Below, in pieces: positions 23,474-30,035 of a stretch of 45,525 nt of DNA (position 1 is the stretch's first letter; each line of letters begins with the position of its first letter). The stretch is taken from assembly GCF_025655475.1 (NCBI RefSeq), contig NZ_JAHTIK010000001.1, positions 1,677,734-1,723,258 on the forward strand. The letters are read 5' to 3'. Made by a program: the position numbers and the translations under genes. The notes beneath the pieces are model-generated. The model ran no database searches. It was given only the letters and a program-made list of their open reading frames with translations, and was not told the origin of the DNA. Source of the stretch: Kitasatospora sp. DSM 101779. GTDB lineage: Bacteria > Actinomycetota > Actinomycetes > Streptomycetales > Streptomycetaceae.

Positions 23474-23743
23474 GCGCCGCCGCCGGCAGCGCAGTGGCGC
23501 CTCCTGGTGGTGCTCGCCCTCACCGCCACGGCGGTGCGGCTGCACCGGGAGCGGTCGGACGGCACGGTGCCGGTGGCGGCGGCCGCGGTGTCGGCGACCC
23601 CGGCGGTCGACCTGGACGCGGAGCCGGCGGCCGCGGTGCGGGACGGCGGCGGCCACCTGGCGGTCGCCGTACTGGACACCGCCTCCGGGGCGGGTGCGGC
23701 GTACGGCACGGACCGGCTCGTCACCGCCGGCATCGTCAAGGTG
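23474..23743 (+). pseudogene. Remnant of a serine hydrolase (beta-lactamase-like), N-terminal part
   Basis: In one frame this stretch reads like coding sequence: a basic start, a hydrophobic segment RLLVVLALTATAVRL, then HLAVAVLDTASGAGAAYG and TAGIVKV, which matches the start of streptomycete serine hydrolases where the SxxK motif is normally in TASIVKV. Here the Ser position is Gly. There is no start codon with a ribosome site, and straight after KV the reading turns into Arg/Pro-rich nonsense leading into the next gene's promoter. The rest of the hydrolase is missing, so a deletion joined its front part to the upstream region of the deaminase gene. Confidence 0.5.
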
Positions 23744-23828
23744 CCCCGTCCGCCGCGGCGAACGGTCCGGCGGCTTCCCCGGCGGCCGCCTCTACCCAGC
23801 AGTAGGCGCCGTGTGGGACGCTGCCGCC

Positions 23829-25049
23829 ATGGCCACCGACCTCGCCTCCGCCGTGTCCGGCGCCGTCTCGGACCGCTCCCGGTACGACCGGGCCACCGCG
23901 CACCTCGACGCGCCGTTCGCGATCGTCGACCTGGCCGCGTTCGACGCCAACGCGGCGGATCTGGTGCGCCGCGCGAACGGCAAGCCGATCCGGGTGGCGA
24001 GCAAGTCGGTGCGCTGCCGCGCGCTGCTGGAGCGGGTGCTGGCCACCGAGGGCTTCGCCGGGATCATGAGCTTCACCCTGGCCGAGTCGATCTGGCTGGC
24101 CCGGCAGGGCTTCACCGACGTCCTGCTCGCCTACCCGTCCGCCGACCGGGCCGGCTTCGGCGAGCTGACCGACGACCCGAAGCTCGCCGGGGCGATCACC
24201 GTCCTGCTGGACGACCCCGCGCAGCTGGACCTGATCGACTCCTCCCGCGAGGGGTCGGAGACCGTCCGGGTCTGCCTGGAGCTGGACACCTCGCTGGAGC
24301 TGTTCGGCGGGCGGGTCCGGTTCGGCGCCCGGCGCTCGCCGCTGCGCACCCCCGAGGCGCTGGGCGGCTTCGCCGAACTGGTGCAGAACCGGCCGGGCTA
24401 CCGGGTGGTCGGCCTGATGGCGTACGAGGGGCACATCGCCGGCGTCGGCGACCGGGTGGCGGGCCGGCCGGTGCGCTCGCGGCTGGTGCGGATGATGCAG
24501 ACCCGGGCCCGGGCCGAGCTGGCCGAACGGCGGGCCGCGGTGGTGCGGCGGCTGCGGCAGGTCGCCGAGCTGGAGTTCGTGAACGGCGGCGGCACCGGCA
24601 GTGTGGAGTCGACGGTGGCCGAGTCGGCCGTCACCGAGGTCGCCGCGGGCTCGGGCCTGTACCAGCCCCGGCTGTTCGACAACTACTCGTCGTTCCGGGG
24701 GCGTCCGGCGGCGCTGTTCGCCCAGCCGGTGGTCCGCCGGCCCGGGGTGGGCGCGGTGACGGTGCTCGGCGGCGGGTACCCTGCCTCGGGCCCGGCCGGC
24801 ACCGACCGCTCCCCGGTGCCGTACCTGCCGGAGGGCCTTCGCTACGACCCGCAGGAGGGCGCCGGCGAGGTGCAGACGCCGCTGCTCGGCGCGGCCGCGG
24901 ACGACCTGCTGATCGGTGACCGGGTGTGGTTCCGGCACGCCAAGGCCGGCGAGCTGTGCGAGCGGTTCGCGGAGCTGCACCTGGTGGAGGGCGACCGGGT
25001 GGTGGAGACGGTGCCGACGTACCGCGGCGAGGGGCGCACCTTCCTCTGA
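23829..25049 (+). CDS. PLP-dependent amino acid deaminase/aldolase (alanine racemase-like fold)
   Basis: A 406-residue fold-type III PLP enzyme related to D-threonine aldolase and D-serine dehydratase. The PLP Lys is in PIRVASKSVRC near the N-terminus. Barrel motifs follow: LAYPSAD, VCLELDTSLELFG, GLMAYEGHIAG and FVNGGGTGSVEST; the C-terminal beta domain contains VTVLGGGYPASGPAG and GDRVWFRHAKAGELCERFAELHLV, where His and Cys would bind metal in D-amino acid dehydratases. The ATG at 23829 is the first start giving the conserved N-terminus. It follows the hydrolase remnant. It probably acts on a D- or beta-hydroxy amino acid; substrate unknown. Confidence 0.87.
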   Translation: MATDLASAVSGAVSDRSRYDRATAHLDAPFAIVDLAAFDANAADLVRRANGKPIRVASKSVRCRALLERVLATEGFAGIMSFTLAESIWLARQGFTDVLLAYPSADRAGFGELTDDPKLAGAITVLLDDPAQLDLIDSSREGSETVRVCLELDTSLELFGGRVRFGARRSPLRTPEALGGFAELVQNRPGYRVVGLMAYEGHIAGVGDRVAGRPVRSRLVRMMQTRARAELAERRAAVVRRLRQVAELEFVNGGGTGSVESTVAESAVTEVAAGSGLYQPRLFDNYSSFRGRPAALFAQPVVRRPGVGAVTVLGGGYPASGPAGTDRSPVPYLPEGLRYDPQEGAGEVQTPLLGAAADDLLIGDRVWFRHAKAGELCERFAELHLVEGDRVVETVPTYRGEGRTFL

Positions 25050-25077
25050 GGCGCGCCCCGCCGGGGCCGGGGATCCG

Positions 25078-26142
25078 TCAGGTGCCGCCGGGGCCGGTCG
25101 CCTTCGCGGCGGCGATGCCCTTGACGATCGTGTCCATCTGGGCGACGTCGGGCGCCTTATCGGCGATGTCGAAGCCGAGGTGGACGGTGACCAGGCTGCC
25201 CGCCTTCACACTGGGGAAGACCACCGTCTCCACGTAGCCGTCGTTGCCCTGCGGGGCGTCGACCTTCCAGCGGACGAGGTAGCCGCTGCGCCCGGCAACG
25301 GTGACCGCCTCCGACTTCAGCTCCTCATGGGACTTCACGTCGCCGTAGGCCTCCTTGGCCGCGGCGGCGATGTCGGTGAGGGCGGCCTGCTTGGCGTCAC
25401 TGCCCTCGATGCTGTCGGTGGACGCGCCGCCGAGCGAGCAGCCGTCCTTGCCGTTGGGGCAGGTGTACGAGCCTATGGAGAGCGCGGCGTGGCCGTCGGG
25501 GGTGGTGGCCCCCTGCCACCCGGCGGGAACCGGCAGGCTGATGCCGTTCACCATGTCGATCGCGGTCGAGGCGTTCCGTCCGCCGCGGCCGGGGCCGTTG
25601 CCCTGGCCGTTGCCCTGACCGTTGCCGCCGCCCTGACCGTTGCCGCCCCCGTCGCCCTGGCCGCTGCCGCTGCCCTGGCCGCCGTTCTGACCGGGGAAGC
25701 CCGGGAAGCCGAAGCCGTCCGAACCGTTCCCGCCGGGGCGGTAGCGGCCGTCGAAGGGGCGGGCCGCCGACGTCCGGTCGTCGCCGTGGTCCATGGCCAG
25801 GTAGGTGACGCCGGATCCGACCGCGAGGCCGGCCACCGCGGCCACGGCCGCCGCGACGACCACCGGGCGCGAGGGGCGCCGGCGGGCCTTCGGCGCGGCC
25901 GCGACGGCCGTCGGCATCTCCGGGTAGCGGACCGTCGGCCCGTCGTCCAGGACGCGCCCCTCGATCACGGTGGGCTCGTCCTCGCCGGCGGGCGCCTCGG
26001 AACCCGGCACGGGCGCCTCGGCGCCGGGGGCGGGACGGGTGGTCGCCGTCCAGCCCTTGCCGTCCCAGTAGCGCTCGGATCGGGGGTCGCTGGTGGTGTC
26101 CTTCGGGTCCGGGTACCACCCGGCGGGAATCTGCTCGCTCAC
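25078..26142 (-). CDS. DUF2510 membrane protein with Gly/Gln/Asn-rich linker
   Basis: A 354-residue protein. Residues 1-40 are a DUF2510 domain (IPAGWYPDPKD...ERYWDGKGWTATTRP). A disordered Pro/Glu stretch follows, then one membrane segment (about 98-120, VVVAAAVAAVAGLAVGSGV). The outer part has a low-complexity GQGNGQGN-type tract (about 150-185) coded by imperfect repeats at 25595-25690, then a globular C-terminal domain with a CPNGKDGC loop that may form a disulfide. The GTG at 26142 is seven bases after TAGATT (26155-26150), so it is probably leaderless. It may be a cell-envelope sensor or anchor; function unknown. Confidence 0.85.
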   Translation of the reverse strand: MSEQIPAGWYPDPKDTTSDPRSERYWDGKGWTATTRPAPGAEAPVPGSEAPAGEDEPTVIEGRVLDDGPTVRYPEMPTAVAAAPKARRRPSRPVVVAAAVAAVAGLAVGSGVTYLAMDHGDDRTSAARPFDGRYRPGGNGSDGFGFPGFPGQNGGQGSGSGQGDGGGNGQGGGNGQGNGQGNGPGRGGRNASTAIDMVNGISLPVPAGWQGATTPDGHAALSIGSYTCPNGKDGCSLGGASTDSIEGSDAKQAALTDIAAAAKEAYGDVKSHEELKSEAVTVAGRSGYLVRWKVDAPQGNDGYVETVVFPSVKAGSLVTVHLGFDIADKAPDVAQMDTIVKGIAAAKATGPGGT

Positions 26143-26215
26143 GCCATCGAATCTAAGGGCGGGCGGATAAGCGCCATATCAGCAGGAGGGTCGAAACGCC
26201 CTGTTCCCGATGAGA

Positions 26216-26875
26216 TTACGGTGAGAATCGGATCAGGCTGCCGTTGACCCCGGCCGACTCGTCGCTCGCCAGCCAGGCCGCCGCGGCGGCGAGCCGTTCC
26301 GCGTCGCCGCCGCCGAGTGCGTTGAACCGGATGCCCTCCGGCCCGAAGGCGTCCGCGAGCTCCCGGGTCAGCGTGCCGACGCCCGCCGCGGCGACCGCGG
26401 CGGCCAGCCCGCCCTCCGCCGCCGGGCCCGCCAGGTTGACCACCGAGCCGCGCCCGTGCCGCCGCAGGTAGGGCAGCGCGGCCCGGCAGCAGAGGAAGAC
26501 AGCGGTCAACCGGGTGCCCTGGACGACCCGCCAGGCGTCCGGCGGCACGTCCAGCACCGGGCCGTCGGCGGGCGGCGCCCCGGACGGGCCGTTCACCACC
26601 GCGTCCACTCCGCCGAAGGTCTCGTACGCCTCGTCGAACAGCGCCTCCACCATGTACTCGTCCAGCGGGTCGGTGTGCACGAACGGACCGCCCACCGAGC
26701 GGGCGACCGCCTGCCCCGCCTTCTCGTCCGGGTCCGCGCACACCACCCGGGCGCCCTCCGCGGCGAGCCGCCGGGCCGCCGCCGCCCCGGCCTCCCCCGC
26801 GAAGCCGCTCACGCCGGTCACCACCGCGACCTTTCCGGCCAACCGCCGGGGCACCCCCGGTTCCGCTCCCGCCAT
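26216..26875 (-). CDS. Degenerate short-chain dehydrogenase, catalytic residues missing
   Basis: A 219-residue SDR-fold protein that should not be an active oxidoreductase. The cofactor loop is TGVSGFAG instead of TGxxxGIG, the NNAG motif is replaced by VNGPSG, the Ser of the active site is replaced (NLAG), and the YxxxK motif is lost: Ala159 and Ala163 stand where Tyr and Lys belong. The Ala-rich segment LAAAVAAAGVGTLTREL preserves spacing. The frame is fully open with GGAGG before the ATG at 26875, so it is probably a maintained pseudoenzyme rather than debris. It is divergent from the C26 GATase gene. Confidence 0.85.
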   Translation of the reverse strand: MAGAEPGVPRRLAGKVAVVTGVSGFAGEAGAAAARRLAAEGARVVCADPDEKAGQAVARSVGGPFVHTDPLDEYMVEALFDEAYETFGGVDAVVNGPSGAPPADGPVLDVPPDAWRVVQGTRLTAVFLCCRAALPYLRRHGRGSVVNLAGPAAEGGLAAAVAAAGVGTLTRELADAFGPEGIRFNALGGGDAERLAAAAAWLASDESAGVNGSLIRFSP

Positions 26876-27004
26876 CGGGCACCTCCGCCACTCGCCGAGC
26901 ACGTTCCGACACGACACGGTTACCGTACGTCGTACCGCCGACGGCGGCGGTGTGGCGCGTGCCGCACTCCCCGATCGTGCCGCGGCGGCCCGTGAGGAGG
27001 CAGA

Positions 27005-27742
27005 ATGCCCGCCATGACTCCTCGGCCCGTGATCGGCATCAGCACCTCCGTCCTCGACGCGGCCTGGGGCCGCTGGGACAGCATCCGCACCGTCCTGCTG
27101 GCCGAGCGCTACCCGTCCGTGGTGCAGGCTGCCGGCGGGCTCGCCGTGCTGCTGCCGCCGGACGCCGCCGAGCACGCCGCCGACGCCGTCGCCCGGATCG
27201 ACGCTCTGGTGATCGCCGGCGGCGCCGACGTCGACCCCGCCCGGTACGGCGCCGCGCGCCACCCCGAGACCGACGGCGGCGAGCCCGAGCGGGACGTCTG
27301 GGAGTCCGCGCTGCTGCGCGCCGCACTGGCCGCCGAGCTGCCGGTGCTCGGGATCTGCCGCGGCATGCAGCTGCTCAACGTGGTCCGCGGCGGCACCCTG
27401 CTGCAGCACCTGCCGGACGTGGTGGGCCACCAGGGCCACATCGGCGCACCCGGCACCTACGGGCGCCACCCGGTGCGGCCGGTGCCCGGCACCCTGCTCG
27501 GCGAGCTGCTGCCGGACCCCTCGGTGGACGTCCCCACCTACCACCACCAGGCGGTGGACCGGCTCGGCCAGGGGCTGTCGGTGTCCGCCTGGGCCGAGGA
27601 CGGCACGGTCGAGGCGATCGAGGGCGCCGGGTTCACCCTGGGCGTCCAGTGGCACCCCGAGCAGGGCGACGACCTGCGGCTGATGACCGCACTGGTGCGG
27701 ACCGCGGCCGCGGTGCGCGCGCAGGCCGCCGTCACCGCCTGA
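27005..27742 (+). CDS. Class I glutamine amidotransferase-like hydrolase (peptidase C26)
   Basis: A 245-residue enzyme of the gamma-glutamyl-gamma-aminobutyrate hydrolase (PuuD-like) group, which cuts gamma-glutamyl amides. The nucleophile is Cys118 in GICRGMQLLNV; His217 and Glu219 in QWHPEQ complete the triad. GGADVDPARYG and the central YHHQAVDRL are family motifs. GAGGAGG stands just before the ATG at 27005; a second ATG at 27014 is possible. In streptomycetes this family works in polyamine and ethanolamine breakdown beside glutamine synthetase-like ligases, but no ligase is in the window. Confidence 0.92.
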   Translation: MPAMTPRPVIGISTSVLDAAWGRWDSIRTVLLAERYPSVVQAAGGLAVLLPPDAAEHAADAVARIDALVIAGGADVDPARYGAARHPETDGGEPERDVWESALLRAALAAELPVLGICRGMQLLNVVRGGTLLQHLPDVVGHQGHIGAPGTYGRHPVRPVPGTLLGELLPDPSVDVPTYHHQAVDRLGQGLSVSAWAEDGTVEAIEGAGFTLGVQWHPEQGDDLRLMTALVRTAAAVRAQAAVTA

Positions 27743-27917
27743 CCGTCTCCGCGCGCGGCCGCCCGCCCGGATTCGCGCCCGGCGGCCCGAACGGCCGTGC
27801 GCGGCAACGACAACGGTCACCAGTGCAGGCTTTGGATCTTCGTCGGTTCTGGGGTTCACTTCGGGTGCGGGCGGTGTCCGCCGCCCGCACGGGCAGCACG
27901 TGCACGAGAGGACTCCG

Positions 27918-28979
27918 ATGGCCGGCGACCACCACGAGCACGACCACGGGCACAGCGACCGCGGGCGCGGGCACGGCGGGCACGGGCACGGTGCGAAGGG
28001 CCATGCGCACAGCCACGGGGTGTCCGCCGACGCCGACCGGCGGTGGCTGGTCTCCGCGCTCGTGCTGATCACCGTCTTCATGGCGGGCGAGGTCGTGGTC
28101 GGCCTGGCGGCCTCCTCGCTGGCACTGATCTCCGACGCGGCGCACATGCTGACGGACGCTGCCTCGATCGCGCTCGCCCTGGTCGCCATGCGGCTGGCCG
28201 CGCGGCCGGCCCGCGGCGGCTACACCTACGGCCTGAAGCGGGCCGAGATCCTCTCCGCCCAGGCGAACGGCGTGACCCTCCTGGTGCTCTCCGCGTGGCT
28301 CGGCTACGAGGCGGTCACCCGGCTCATCGATCCGCCGGAGGTGCACGGCTCGCTGGTGCTGATCACCGCGCTGGTGGGGATCGTGGTCAACCTCGCGGCC
28401 ACCTGGTGCATGTCCCGGGCCGACCGGACCTCGCTCAACGTCGAGGGCGCCTTCCAGCACGTGCTCACCGACCTGTACGCCTTCATCGCGACGGCGATCG
28501 CCGGCCTGCTTGTGATGCTCACCGGGTTCGTCCGGGCGGACGCGATCGCCTCGCTGGTGGTGGTGGCGCTGATGCTGCGGGCCGGCATCGGGCTCGTCCG
28601 CGACTCCGCCCGGATCTTCCTGGAGGCCGCCCCGGCCGGCGTCGACCCGGACACCGTGGCGGACCGGCTGGTCGCGGTGCCGCTGGTCGAGGAGATCCAC
28701 GACCTGCACATCTGGGAGATCACCTCCGGCGAGCCGGCGCTGTCCGCACACATCCTGGTCGCCCCCGGTGGCGACTGCCACGCCGTCCGGCGCGAGCTGC
28801 AGCGCCGGGTCCGCGACGAGTACGGGATCGCCCACGCCACCCTGCAGGTCGACCACGTCGGCGAGGAGGGGCCGCAGGAGCTGCTGCAGATCACCAGCGC
28901 GCCGGCCGCGGCCGGCGACGAGGAGCACTGCGCGGAGGCCCACGGCCCGGTGCACCGCAGCGGCCCGCACCCGCACTGA
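27918..28979 (+). CDS. Cation diffusion facilitator, zinc-type exporter
   Basis: A 353-residue inner-membrane CDF (CzcD/ZitB-like) that exports Zn2+ or similar ions for protons. The N-terminus is His/Asp-rich (HHEHDHGHSD and GHGGHGHG) for metal capture. Six membrane segments follow; metal-site motifs are SDAAHMLTD in TM2 and HVLTDLYAF in TM5. The C-terminal cytoplasmic domain (VEEIHDLHIWEI, SAHILV) is the ferredoxin-like dimer part, and the tail is again His-rich. The ATG at 27918 has GAGAGGA upstream; a GTG at 27900 is less likely. No metalloregulator gene is adjacent. Confidence 0.95.
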   Translation: MAGDHHEHDHGHSDRGRGHGGHGHGAKGHAHSHGVSADADRRWLVSALVLITVFMAGEVVVGLAASSLALISDAAHMLTDAASIALALVAMRLAARPARGGYTYGLKRAEILSAQANGVTLLVLSAWLGYEAVTRLIDPPEVHGSLVLITALVGIVVNLAATWCMSRADRTSLNVEGAFQHVLTDLYAFIATAIAGLLVMLTGFVRADAIASLVVVALMLRAGIGLVRDSARIFLEAAPAGVDPDTVADRLVAVPLVEEIHDLHIWEITSGEPALSAHILVAPGGDCHAVRRELQRRVRDEYGIAHATLQVDHVGEEGPQELLQITSAPAAAGDEEHCAEAHGPVHRSGPHPH

Positions 28980-29006
28980 CCGCCCCCGGAGACGGACCGG
29001 TACGGC

Positions 29007-29948
29007 ATGATGCGGAGGGTGACCGCACCGCGCCTGATGCTGCTCGACACGGCGAGCCTCTACTTCCGTGCCTACTTCGGTGTCCCGGAGTCCCTGAAGT
29101 CCCCCGCGGGCGAGCCGGTGAACGCCGTCCGCGGGCTGCTCGACTTCATCGCCCGCCTCGTCCAGGACCACCGGCCGGACCAGCTGGTCGCCTGCATGGA
29201 CGCCGACTGGCGCCCGCAGTGGCGGGTCGACCTCATCCCCACCTACAAGACGCACCGGCTCGCCGCCGAACCCGCCGTCGAGGGCGAGGAGGAGGTCCCC
29301 GACACCCTGGCACCGCAGGTGCCGGTGATCGAGCAGGTGCTGGACGCCCTCGGCATCGCCCGGGTCGGCGTCCCGGGCTACGAGGCGGACGACGTCATCG
29401 GCACCCTCGCCACCCGCGCCACCGGCCCGGTGGAGATCGTCACCGGCGACCGGGACCTCTTCCAGCTGGTGGACGACGAGCGCGGGGTGACGGTGCTCTA
29501 CCCCGTCAAGGGCGTCGGCTCGGCGCAGCCGGTCGACAACGCCCACCTGCTGGAGAAGTACGGCGTCGACGGGGCCTCGTACGCGGACATGGCCGCACTG
29601 CGCGGCGACGCCAGCGACGGCCTGCCCGGGGTCAGGGGAATCGGCGAGAAGACCGCCGCCCAGCTGATCCGGACGTACGGAGACCTGGCCGGGGTGCGCG
29701 CGGCCGCCGCCGACCCGGGTTCCAAGCTCACCCCGGCCCGCCGGAAGAACCTGCTCGAGGGCGCGGCCTACCTGGACGTCGCGCCGGCGGTCGTCCGGGT
29801 CGCCACCGACGTGCCGCTGCCGGAGTTCGACCCGGCGCTGCCCGCCGAGCCGCTCGACCCGATGGCGCTGGAGGCCCTCGCCGAGCGCTGGGGCCTCGGC
29901 GGCTCGCTCGAACGCGTCGTCGCCGTCCTGGCGGACGCCGCGTCCTGA
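29007..29948 (+). CDS. 5'-3' exonuclease (FEN/PolA-type)
   Basis: A 313-residue stand-alone flap-type exonuclease, equal to the N-terminal domain of DNA polymerase I, which removes 5' flaps and RNA primers. Acidic metal sites are LLLDTAS, CMDADW, GYEADDVIGTLA, VTGDRDLFQLV and ALRGDASDGLPGVRGIGEKTA, the last being the helix-hairpin-helix. The 5' end could be ATG 29007, ATG 29010 or GTG 29019; CATGAT (29006-29011) lies seven bases before the GTG, which fits a leaderless start there. It converges on the helicase gene, with a strong stem-loop between. Confidence 0.93.
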   Translation: MMRRVTAPRLMLLDTASLYFRAYFGVPESLKSPAGEPVNAVRGLLDFIARLVQDHRPDQLVACMDADWRPQWRVDLIPTYKTHRLAAEPAVEGEEEVPDTLAPQVPVIEQVLDALGIARVGVPGYEADDVIGTLATRATGPVEIVTGDRDLFQLVDDERGVTVLYPVKGVGSAQPVDNAHLLEKYGVDGASYADMAALRGDASDGLPGVRGIGEKTAAQLIRTYGDLAGVRAAAADPGSKLTPARRKNLLEGAAYLDVAPAVVRVATDVPLPEFDPALPAEPLDPMALEALAERWGLGGSLERVVAVLADAAS

Positions 29949-29993
29949 TGCCGCTCCGGGGCCGCGTGAGCGGTCCGGGAACGGGTCTCCGTC

Positions 29994-30029
29994 CCGCCGG
30001 GCGCACGGGGGTGCCCGCGCGCCCGGCGG
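29994..30029. terminator. 11-bp stem-loop between exonuclease and helicase genes
   Basis: CCGCCGGGCGC (29994-30004) and GCGCCCGGCGG (30019-30029) are perfect complements; the loop contains a further CGGG/CCCG pairing. It sits between two convergent stops. Confidence 0.7.
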
Positions 30030-30035
30030 CCGGGG

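Noticed and set aside
25595..25690. Minisatellite or CRISPR-like repeat
   Set aside because: It is imperfect codon repetition for the Gly/Gln/Asn linker of the DUF2510 protein, without spacers.
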